Source of the DNA: Hemileia vastatrix | Taxonomy: Eukaryota; Basidiomycota; Pucciniomycetes; Pucciniales; Zaghouaniaceae | NCBI GenBank assembly: GCA_030280995.1 | Contig: JASXTE010000012.1 | Location: forward strand, 12,684,001 to 12,748,000 | Reading direction: 5' to 3' | DNA: 64,000 nt | Shown here: piece by piece, positions 23,573 to 32,399 of the stretch | How positions within the stretch are numbered: the stretch's first letter is position 1 | Layout of the letters: every line of letters begins with the position of its first letter | Made by a program: the position numbers and the translations under genes | Notes under the pieces: generated by a model | Seen by the model: only the letters and a program-made list of their open reading frames with translations | What the model was told of the DNA's origin: nothing | Database searches by the model: none

Positions 23573-25346
23573 AGGGGGTGTCAGTTCTAGCAAATCCGCA
23601 CTTAACTTAAGTGCAGATTTCAAACCAAATCAGCACTTAAATTTTTTAAAAAAGTCACTTATTTCAAAAATGGGTGTCAGTTATGACCTCAAATCAGCAC
23701 TTTTTTCCCGTTTTTTTTCACAAACACATGTTGGCCACAAAACATCCCTTCCTTTCTTACCCCATCCCTGTCACATGTGACACACTGTGCCCCCAGTGTC
23801 ATTGAATTACATGAGTACTTGTTTTGCATTAGCTTAGTAGAAATCAATGAATTCAACTACCAAAACTTATATTCAATCTTATATCTTAAAAAGGAAAAGA
23901 ATATATGACAGGATGTTGCAGCATACACATGATATCTTCAAATTAAGAAAAGCTTCTATAGAACCCCATTACATTCACCTTATAAATGCACAGTGACAGC
24001 TGATAATGGATAGATAATGTGTTGAGGTGTGGGCAATAAAGATTAAGAGGAATAGCAAGGGATTGAGAGTGCTATGAAAACATATCATTGTTATCATTTC
24101 CAGAAGCTCCAGAGCCAGGACCTCCACCTGGTTGCCCAGAGCTTTGAGGAGGGCGACCTGCTCCACCCATTAAACTAGCTGCCATTTATCTGGCTGCAGG
24201 ATTATTCATGAGCTACCACATTATGTGCAGATATAAGTTGCAAATCAGCAAAAAGTAATAATCAAAGAAGAGAATATAGTCAGAGAGGAAGTTAGAAACA
24301 TTTTTGGGAAGGAAATATAAAATAACACACCTGAGAAATATCTGGAAGGCCTCCTTGTCCAGATTGAAGGCTATTAATCATTTGCTGAACCATAGGATTT
24401 TGCATCATCCAGTCTAAACCACCGTTAGCCATCAATCCCTGCGCCCTAAACAGAGAAAGGAAGATAGAGAAACATAAGTTAAATATGCCATAGTAAGACA
24501 AAGTGAAATATCACATACATTTGAGCCATCATAGGATTATTCATGAGGCTGGCTAAGTTAGGACCACCAGGCCCACTGAAATTGGGCATCCCAGAAGCTG
24601 AGTCAGATGAATAATCAAGTTGATCCCCAGTGGAGAAGGAAGAATTGCCAGAAGTAGTCTTTGAGCGAGCGGTGGCTAAAGAAGACTTGATAGTGGAATT
24701 CTAGTAATAAAAAATAAAAAATAAAAAACAATTTTTTTATTGAAAAAAAGATAGTACTGATCAGTAAGGGTTGCAAAACTAAAAATAAAAAACGAAGAAA
24801 AAAGGAAAGAGTTGAAGATGGGATCAAAGGATAGATACATTTGGATCCAACTCTAAAGCTTTTTCGTAGGCTTCAACGCTTTGATCAAACTGGTCATTAC
24901 TAAAATAAGCGTGACCCAATCGAGAGTAAGCCTTAGCAAAAGTAGGGTCGATTTCACTTGCTTTGAGAGCATCGTCAATCACCAGCTGGTGTTGACTAGT
25001 TTGAGAATAAGCAGCAGCGCGATTAGAGTAGTAAACGGGATTTGAAGGATTGATATTTATAGCGAGGGAATATTTTTCAATGGCCTGAGTATAAGATTTA
25101 GCAGCCATGAGAGAGTTTCCCTCAGACTTAAGTGTTATGCTGTGGAGTTCTGTGTATGAATGGGATGATGCTGACAAATTAGTGAAATGGGACTTGATGG
25201 TGAAATCAGCACTTTTTGTTGAGAAAGTGCGGATTTGAGTGAAATAAGTGACTTTTTTCACTTTTGAAATCCACCAGTATTGGGGCTAGTGTGTTTTGGA
25301 AATCCGCACTTAGATAAGTGCGGATTTTCCAGAACTGACACCCCCT
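23573..25346. mobile_element. Pack-type element: family-2 termini enclosing a captured SGT2 fragment
   Basis: The left end AGGGGGTGTCAGTTCTAGCA and the right end (reverse complement AGGGGGTGTCAGTTCTGGAA) share their first 16 bases and are flanked by AAT (23570-23572 and 25347-25349). The right subterminal 220 bp match H6 at 15895-16130, and the left subterminal 210 bp match 29930-30141. The interior is not transposon sequence but a host gene fragment with introns. It sits inside the Tet-like gene of H2, where copies H1 and H3 are continuous. Gene capture at the DNA level by a Harbinger-like element best explains this. Confidence 0.85.
24072..25261 (-). pseudogene. SGT2: Captured SGT2 (small glutamine-rich TPR co-chaperone) fragment, chimeric 5' end
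   Basis: SGT2 binds Hsp70/Hsp90 and hands tail-anchored proteins to the GET pathway. Four exons can be read on the minus strand: 25261-24839, 24700-24519, 24445-24331 and 24212-24072. All have GT-AG introns and consistent phase. Exon 1 holds three TPR units (SEGNSLMAAKSYTQAIEKYS, NPSNPVYYSNRAAAYSQ, AYSRLGHAYFSNDQFDQSVE). Later exons carry the NNPMMAQM, LMANGGLDWMMQNPMVQQMI and LMNNPAAR segments and a Gly-rich tail. The N-terminal dimerisation domain is absent: homology starts at KSEGN, and the preceding 43 codons come from the transposon end. One stop (TAA at 24186-24188, where glutamine is expected) would remove the last 37 residues. Confidence 0.85.
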
Positions 25347-26339
25347 AATATGTAAAAAAAAAGAAGGTCCCAATTCATTACCAGAAAATATCAAGTACTT
25401 AACTGCTAGTGGAAAGGACATTGTGGTTGCAATTATTAGTAATTGATATAAACCTCAATTTATTATACAGTTTCATTCATTTGATGGTACTCAAGATGAG
25501 GTGTTTAATAAATTATCAGATGTCATTACTACTTTATATCAGATGGCATTAGTTTTACAACCTTTACAAAATCAAAAGAAGTGTGGAGGAATTATTATAG
25601 GACTTGGTTGGAGACCTGGCTATGAAAAGGGTGCCTTACTTTGTAAGTCTTTTTTTTCATAAATTCTTAAGAAACCCTATTTTCTTACTTTTCTCTCCAG
25701 GTATTTATTCTTTACTCCAGAATCTCAGTGAAAAAGAAATGAAGGAAGATTTAGAAAGATGGAAAAGCTTAAGATTATTCAATTCTTTCTTGGCCAATCA
25801 ATTAAAAAAATTATGTATTAAGGCATTTAAATCTAATCATAAACTGGCTAAGAAATCTGGAGTTCCCAATTGGATGGACGTGGAATGGGTTCAACTCAGT
25901 AACAATTATATACTTTCTTCTAATTTTATCATCACCTATGGAGTATTTCACAATCATATTCACATAGACAAAACCAATTCTAATATGCTTACTTATGACC
26001 TTTTCTGTTATATTGATCCTATTACTAGTTACCAATCCCTTCACCTGCTAAAATCAAAGGCCATGGACTATTCTTTTGGGATTATAAATGTATCATGGAC
26101 TTTAGTTTTGGAAATGAGATTATGGAATAAATTTGGAATTCTTCACAAGATAATCATCAAACTACTTAGGCACCTCCTGGATTGGAATCTTCCAAAAAGT
26201 TTACTCATTTTGGATGTTTTTTTTCAGATTAATCAAATTTTGATAAATTGGGTAAGTAAGGTAATGGGTGAAGGGTCAATATCTACTAACACATTAGGGA
26301 GGGGTTCTAAATACAGTAAGTAAAGGATTTCCAAATTTT

Positions 26340-26730
26340 TATTTTTTTTCTTAAATTTTTAATTTTATCAGTTATTAATGATAATCAATCAAATTAAGTA
26401 TTCTACCATTGAGCCCTTGTGCTGTATAAAGGTGTTCATGACAAGAATTATATTCTATGAATGAGTTCATAATACCATTCTTGTCATATGTTTTCAATGA
26501 ATTTGCTCATGAAATCATTGACAGATAGTATTTGGGATTCCTTTACTTGGTTTATTATCTTTTTTAATTAATTTACTTGATTATTTATGAAATAAAATGA
26601 AAACTTGGTAATTCTTACCCCCTTCTAGAGTAAATTTCAAGGGGGGTATTGACAAATTTTCAAATAATATGAGTAAATTTTTTGACTTGAAATAAATTTG
26701 GAATGAAATATGAACAAAAAAATAAAAAGA
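26340..26730. other. Spacer between convergent Tet-like and SANT-like genes of H2
   Basis: No gene. It holds the shared intergenic block (CTAGAGTAAATTTCAAGGGG near 26630). Tandem copies of the SANT-gene end begin immediately to the right. Confidence 0.5.
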
Positions 26731-26734
26731 ACTA

Positions 26735-27030
26735 GTCATCAAACATTTTGATTAAGCAGTCAATTTCCTCAACAGAGTTATTAGCCTTTATGCAATTTAT
26801 CAAGAAAACTTTCAAATAAAATTGGGATGAAATATGAACGCAAAAAATAAAAAAACTAGACATCAAATATATTAAGCAGTCAATTTCTCTAACAGATTTA
26901 TTAGCTTTAATGCATTCTATCAAGAAAACTTTCTAAACAAAATAAAAAAAACTAGTTATCAAACATTCTCATTAAGCGTTCAATTTCATCAATAGATTTA
27001 TTAGCTTTAACACATTCTTTCAAGAAATCT
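26735..27030 (-). repeat. Three tandem copies of the SANT-like gene's last segment
   Basis: The coding end ECVKANKSIDEIERLMRMFDN at about 26952-27015 is followed downstream by two diverged copies (CIKANNSVEEIDCLI at about 26865-26910 and ECIKANKSVREIDCLI at about 26745-26800). The spacing is roughly 120 bp. H1 shows one partial extra copy after 2816. Confidence 0.65.
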
Positions 27031-28564
27031 TTCTTTTTTGAACCATCTTCAAGTTGATACTTGAGTTTCATTTGATCCAATAGGAAATTGTACTCAAGAG
27101 TCTTCTCCTCTTTCTTTATCTTGAATTTCTTCACCTCCAAGTCATGTGCCCTCTCATCCCTCTTTAAAGAAAGATTAAATTTCTTCTCCTCCAAGTCTTG
27201 TACCCTCCCATCCTTCTGTGAAGAAAGCTCAAATTTCTTCTCCTCCAAGTCTTTTTCCCTATCATCCCTTTGTAAAGAGAGCTTGTATTGTTTCTTTTGA
27301 AAGTCGAGAGTATCTCTTGCAACTTCAACTTTACCTAGAGTGAAAAGGAATATTAACAAAAGAAAATACAAGCTCACTTAATTATTAAGAGGTATGCTAT
27401 CACTTACCAGATTCACATTTCTCCAGAAAATCATCCACCACACAATATGGGGGGCAGACTTGCTAGCAAGTCCGCAACCTTGGATCCAAACTCACCACAG
27501 ATTGAATACACCTTAAGCTATTGACAAAGGAAACATACAATCAGGGATGAACACCACTCAGCAGAACAGTTTTAGGTGGTTTTTCAAGTAGAGTTCAGTA
27601 TGAGTTCAGTCTGATTTCTATCTAAGTTTGATCTGAGTTCATGTTGGGAACTTTCTATCAAGTCCATCCCCTATGTTGTGTAGTGACCAATGGAATAAAA
27701 AGGGGTTTGGGAAAAACTATCTCTTTTTTGCTTTCTTTGACTGTTTAAATTCAAAGTAGTTGATGGTCTTTGCTTTTTTTGGAGGTAATGTTTTCCTCTT
27801 CATCATTTATGATAGCTTCAGACTAACTTTCTTGAGGATCCTGGGTTTGTTCATTAGCCTTTTTAGAAATAAAAAAAATAAAACAACTAGGAAAGAAATA
27901 AAATCTTACTGGAGTGGGATAACGTTGGTTTATATCACCATAAGGATCTATTGGAAATCTATCTAGATTTATTGAATTTAGAGCAGGGGAGGCTTGAGTG
28001 CAGGAAGAGGATGGAAAAAGATTTCTTTTGACATCATGTTTGGAGATAGCATCTTCACCATCCAACATGTTGGCAGGATTAACCTCAGCTTGCTCTCCAA
28101 AACTAGCATCCATTTCTTTAAAGTATGGATATAGAGATTCAAGTTTATCATCTATGGATTTTATGCCCTTACTGATATCAATTTCAGAAATACCAAAACC
28201 AGTAGAAGATGAAAGAGTCTTTGTCTTCTTGTATTTGGCTCAGTAATGCTTGAATTGTTCAGACATCTGCCTAGGCAAAAGATCAATCCTTCTTCTTGTC
28301 TTATTTTGTAATTCATTTTTCATTAGAAGATAGCCATTGATGTTTGATGCAGGGGGCTGTCCTACTTAAATTGCATTCTCACTACCAAAACAAGAATCAT
28401 AATTAGTTTTTTATTTTCAGCCAGTTGATAAGTATGAGATGATCATCTTTTTTTAGTTGAAAAGTCATTGATTTCTCAGCCAAGCAGGGGAAAGAGGGAG
28501 TAATGGAATTTGAAGAACAACTGGGGGAAGGCTTACTTTGAGAAGATCTATGATGATGAGGCAT
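26952..28564 (-). pseudogene. SANT/Myb-like coiled-coil protein of H2
   Basis: Starts MPHHHRSSQSKPSPS at 28564, then AEKSMTFQLKKDDHLILINWLK, NGYLLMKNELQNKT, MSEQFKHY, SSSTGFGISEIDISKGIKSIDDKLESL and a long middle (NPANMLDGEDAISKHDVKRN). An intron separates EQTQDPQES. The final open exon (27343-26952) is an almost uninterrupted coiled coil (LQRDDREKDLEEKKFELSSQ and repeats) ending RLMRMFDN. It was presumably the DNA-binding partner of the H transposase. Stops around 28400 (after WLKIKN) and after FKHY, plus a frameshift, break the first exon. Confidence 0.6.
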
Positions 28565-28871
28565 GTTGAGATATTTGAAGATGAAAAGAAGAAGAAAAAA
28601 ACAGATGAGATGGGGAGGGGTTTTGAATGGAAATGAATGGACAGGATGGGAGTGCGGGGCAAGGTAAGGAGTCTGGCAAATCCAGAAAGTTTCCCAAGAT
28701 GTGGTTATAAAAAATTGAGGATAAAAATGTTGGATAGAGGTGAACATTGACACGTAAAAGGTCTAATAACCCAATTATTAGCAAAAATAATTGCGGAAGA
28801 TAATTAGGGTATAATGATTTCTATCTGCAATTAATTTAATTGGGGATTGGTCAACATTTATACCCCCTATT

Positions 28872-30141
28872 ATATATTTATGAAAATAAAATGAATTTTT
28901 GAAAATCCTTTATTGACCATATTTAGCCTCTCTCCCTAATGATTTACTTTTCATTGATTGTGGCAAAAAGTTTCTGGAGAAAAAAAATAAAACCCAAAAA
29001 AAATTAGTAAAGCACTCAGAAGCATCTCAGAAACATTTCTGAAGAAATTCTGAAACAAAAAAAGAACTAAAAAAAAAACCTATGGAAAATGCTTGGAAAC
29101 AATTTGGAAACTTTCTGGAACTTTTTAAGAAGTGATTAGAGAGAGAAAAAAAAACAGAACAAAAAATGGTCAGTAAAACACTCAGAAATATCTCAAAAAA
29201 AATTTCCAAAGCAAAAAAAAAAAACAAAAACAAAAAAAAAAAAAAACAAAAAAAAAAAAAAAAGCTTATTGAAAATGCTTGGAAAAAGTTTGGAAACATT
29301 CTGGAACTGTTTTCAAAGCAATTAGAAAGAGAAAAAAACATGTCAGTAAAACACTTTGAAACATCTCAGAAATGTTTCCAAGACAAAAAAAAACTTACAG
29401 AAAACACTCAGAAACAGTTTGGAAACATTCTTGAACTGTTTCCAAAGCAATTAGAAAGAGAAACAAAAGGGTCAGTTAAATGCTCAGAAATTTTTCCAAA
29501 GCATTTCTGAGGCAAAAAAAAAAAAAAAAAACTTACAGAAAACTCTTGAAAACAGTTCAGAAATGTTCTGGAACTGTTTCCAAAGCAATTAGAAACAGAA
29601 AAAAAAGAAGAAAAAGAAGGTCAGATTAGAAAGCATCAGGGTGAAGGAATAAAAAGATGAGAAGCATGAGAAAAGTATGAAACTGGTAAGAAGAATAAAA
29701 AAACACAGCTTAATGAAAGGGCAGAATAACAAGTAAAGAGAAAGATAGTTGGGGGAATTTGAAAGGAGAACTGCATCATGAAAGTGCTATGAATACATTA
29801 TGAAATGCAATCTGAAATGTGTTATGATATGCATTCTGAGATGAAATATGAAGATGTGTGTATTGAAAACAGAAATTTTCATGGAAAATGCAAAATGACT
29901 GTTACAAATATGTGTGCTGAGGAATGATGAGGGAAAGGAAGTCAGTGTGTCACATGTGACAGGGATGTTGTGGTCAACATGTGATTGTGAAAAAAAAAAT
30001 CAGAAAAAAAAGTGCTGATTTGAGGTCATAACTGACACCCATTTTTGAAATAAGTGACTTTTTTTTGCAAAATATAAATGCTGATTTGCTTTAAAATCCA
30101 CACTTAAGTTAAGGGTGGATTTGCCAGACCTGACACACCCT
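28872..30141. repeat. Right part of H6: tandem repeats and family-2 end
   Basis: Units starting TCAGTAAAACACTCAGAAA recur at about 29006, 29167, 29340 and 29470, with 130-175 bp spacing; each unit contains GGAACTGTTTCCAAAGCAAT. The last 210 bp (29930-30141) match the left end of the SGT2-bearing element. Phe- or Lys-rich frames here are artefacts of A runs. Confidence 0.65.
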
Positions 30142-30144
30142 ATT

Positions 30145-31020
30145 GTTAATGAATAATGAAATGTGATATTTCAGTATCAAGTTGTGTTGGAAAAGTAGAA
30201 AAAGGTCAGGAAGAAAAAAGTTAGTGAAGGATGAAATGTGATATTTGACTATAAAATGATGATGAAAAAATAGCAAGATGAGTAATAAGTTAGCAAATGA
30301 TGAAGTGTGATATATTAGTATAAAATGATAATGCAAAAAGGGCAAGTAAGATGAAAAATGGAGAAAATTCACAAAGTAAAATAAAGATATATATTGCAGT
30401 AACTTGTGTAAGTGACAATGAAAGTAGCTAAAAAGTAACTGGGAGATAAGGGATGAATTCTGGTCAAATGCCGGTTAACTGATGATCAAGTACTGGAAAA
30501 TATCTGCATGTGTGCTGATTGTGCTCCAGACTTGCATGAAGGTCACCCCTTGATTTTTCTTGGTGATTGGGGTAGGAAAAAAGATACAGGGTTTCTAAGT
30601 TGATGAGATGTTGTGCTACAAATATGTCACCTAGTAGGAGCACCCAGTCCATGATGCAGTATTGGATTAGTTACGTGGAATTTTACAATGTGTTCTCAAA
30701 CTTTCCAGATGATGTCAAGATATGATTCTCCCTGATTACATCTGAATACTCTTTTGCAGATAGCATATGCAAGAGATAAGAGATATGCGTAGCTTGGTAG
30801 TTTACATGAGAAATCATCAGTCAAAGTGAAGGGAAGTCTACCATATTTGGGTTGTTAGTAATCTGGGTGTAGGGTTATCCTTTTACACATTTTTATCTGG
30901 CTGGAAAAAAAGTGCAAATGACAACAGGTGTGATAAAGGCTGATTAACAATATAAATCTTTCAAATAAATTTTTAATTATATCTAGGCTTATGAGAAAGT
31001 GCACATACTTTTAATATGGC
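30145..31020. other. Unrecognised DNA with a short minisatellite
   Basis: Three units beginning ATGAAATGTGATAT lie at 30156, 30231 and 30300. The rest (30400-31020) is less AT-rich but has no supported gene. Confidence 0.45.
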
Positions 31021-31026
31021 CATTTT

Positions 31027-31322
31027 AGGGTGTCGAAGCTGGAAATTTTGTGAGTACAAATCTACACTTAATTTTAATCAAATCCACACTCAGATAAGTA
31101 TAAATTTCTGTGACATACTTCTTCCCCCAAGTCACTTATTCACTCAATTCAGCACTTTTTTAACCAAAAATGCTGGACTCACAATAATCAAACATGACTG
31201 ATATATAGTCAGCTTTGAGACTCATTTTTGAAATAAGTAATTTATTTGCAAAATTTAAATGACAATTTGGTCTGAAACCCATGCTTATGTTGATTGCAAA
31301 TTTTCTAATTTTGACACCTCCT
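31027..31322. mobile_element. 296-bp non-autonomous element of family 2
   Basis: The left end AGGGTGTCGAAGCTGG and the right end (reverse complement AGGAGGTGTCAAAATTAG) are degraded versions of the family-2 terminus. Internal blocks (AAGTCACTTATT, CTCAATTCAGCACTTTTT, AACCAAAAATGCTG) match the subterminal region at 15895-16040. Flanks are TTT and ATT. It ends 67 bp from the stop of the secreted protein gene. Confidence 0.65.
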
Positions 31323-31388
31323 ATTGTGTATTTTCAATATAGCTTAAATAGAGCAAAAGTCGGCCTAAACAGATTTAAGAGTTTTAGT

Positions 31389-31724
31389 TTAGTGGCATTT
31401 ATATATAAATGACTGGATCTTTTCACGATTAACACAGAGAGTACTGTTTATACTTTTGGTGGGGCGAAGAAAATAGGTGCAGTTTGGGTCACTGTGTCCT
31501 TGCAAATAGCAGCTAAACATACCCTCTGGCTCTACTGCGAAGAACATAGATTTGCCAACTTTTCCAGTCGGGATGCATTCAGATTTGACAGTAATGTTTG
31601 TGCAAAACGATTCGTGGATTATCTCATCTCCCGTACATCCCGATTCAGAATAAACTGTTATAGATCCCTCTTCGGAAAGACCAAGCAATAGCAGTAAAAA
31701 ATAGACTAAAATGGGTTCCTTCAT
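31389..31724 (-). CDS. Small secreted cysteine-rich protein (candidate effector)
   Basis: A single-exon protein of 111 residues. The first 20-25 residues (MKEPILVYFLLLLLGLSEEG) form a clear signal peptide, with a likely cleavage near residue 20. The mature part of about 90 residues holds seven cysteines (ESGCTG, ESFCTN, KSECIP, FSCYL, PNCTYF, TLCVN, YKCH) and three Asn-X-Ser/Thr sites. I do not recognise a family. Small, Cys-rich secreted proteins are the usual profile of rust effectors, so that role is a hypothesis from length and composition. It is divergent from the histone deacetylase gene, with 675 bp between the start codons. Its frame is intact in a region where nearly everything else is broken, which supports a real gene. 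A short upstream exon cannot be excluded. Confidence 0.65.
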   Translation of the reverse strand: MKEPILVYFLLLLLGLSEEGSITVYSESGCTGDEIIHESFCTNITVKSECIPTGKVGKSMFFAVEPEGMFSCYLQGHSDPNCTYFLRPTKSINSTLCVNREKIQSFIYKCH

Positions 31725-32399
31725 AGCTTTTTAAATTATCAAAACCAAAAATAAAATAAAATAAAAAATAAATTATTATTATTATGAATAATAAAAGAGA
31801 CGTGTAAGGATAAAATTTGAAATATCTCTAAATGGATCTCTGATAATAAAATGAGCACTATGTTACCTTGAAATGTAGCCGATGATGATCGAGAAAATGG
31901 AAAGCTTCAAATACCTGAGGGATAATAGTTTTGCGTATGCCGGATTTTTTATTTACCTTCTTAGAAATGATTAGAAAGAATTCAGAGAGGAGACAATAAA
32001 AGAAAGTTAAACATATTTCTTTACCAAGGTTTCCAAGCTAAAAAAGATGAGATTGCTTAGTTAGCCTGTGACCAGGTTTTATACCTTTTCGCGCCTTCCT
32101 ATCATTACTTTTTTTTTTTTACAAAATAGTTCCTAAGCATCACGCGTTAGGGAATACATAGTATGTATTACTGCATGAAAATATTTTTGAGTTGCTGAAG
32201 TCCAGTAAATTCCAGAAATCGCCACGTTTTTTCAATACATTCTACGATATAAGTAATAGATGGGAGGCTTCAAAGGGAACCCACCTTTCTATTTTGTCGC
32301 AGATGGAAGGGTGGAAAAGCGTTGGTTAAGCACATAGTCACTAAGTGCTCAGCAGGTTTTTGGGTTTTGAGTTGCGTGCGCGCGTTGACGGAGAAAATC
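31725..32399. promoter_or_regulatory. Shared intergenic region between the divergent secreted-protein and HDAC genes
   Basis: No open frame. It is richer in G and C than its surroundings and holds no transposon signature I can detect. By position it must contain the 5' regions of both genes. TA-rich motifs at 31775-31795 are the nearest to the secreted-protein start. Confidence 0.5.

Larger units (their letters stand above)
23355..26330 (+). pseudogene. Tet-like 2OG-Fe(II) oxygenase of H2, interrupted
   Basis: Begins MSKSSSLSSLSSFLSLSS at 23355 and is cut at 23573 by the SGT2-bearing element. It resumes at 25350 with LPENIKYLTASG and HSFDGTQDEVFNKLSDVITTLYQMAL, then GGIIIGLGWRPGY. After an intron (about 25629-25700) comes a helical exon (SNHKLAKKSGVPNWMDVEWVQLS). 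The barrel follows: YGVFHNHIHIDKTNSNMLTY, CYIDPITS and a degraded INFG-like strand, and it ends with FTHFGCFFQINQILINW and a probable splice donor. Unlike H1, the HxD iron motif (HID) is kept. Stops after IISN (25439) and near 26035, plus frameshifts after 26000, make it a pseudogene. It converges on the SANT-like gene. Confidence 0.75.
17998..28868 (-). mobile_element. H2: complete H transposon carrying two nested insertions
   Basis: The left end AGGGGGTATTGATGTTCAGG and the right end (reverse complement AGGGGGTATAAATGTTGACC) are flanked by ATT at 17995-17997 and 28869-28871. Relative to H1 it lies in reverse: transposase (+), C/T and G/A tract, Tet-like gene (+), SANT-like gene (-). A foldback element (18500-21138) interrupts the transposase and a SGT2-bearing element (23573-25346) interrupts the Tet-like gene. 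Without them it is about 6.45 kb, against about 6.75 kb for H1 without its nested copy. This second bounded copy is the main proof that the three genes travel together. Confidence 0.8.
15895..30141 (+). mobile_element. H6: second Harbinger-like family, probably split by H2
   Basis: The left end at 15895 (AGGGGTTGTCAGTTTTGG, then AAATCCACACTT) matches the right end of the 23573-25346 element. The end at 30141 (reverse complement AGGGTGTGTCAGGTCTGGCA) matches that element's left end. Between them lie a DDE transposase at 16167-17413, then H2 (17998-28868), then repeat-rich DNA. Removing H2 leaves about 3.4 kb, a sensible transposon size. Joining the halves is inference: the flanks read AAA and ATT, so the duplication is not intact. 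Confidence 0.5.

Noticed and set aside
24824..25261. A normal host SGT2 locus
   Set aside because: The N-terminal dimerisation domain is replaced by transposon-end sequence, the piece lies between TIRs with duplications, and the paralogous H copies lack it.
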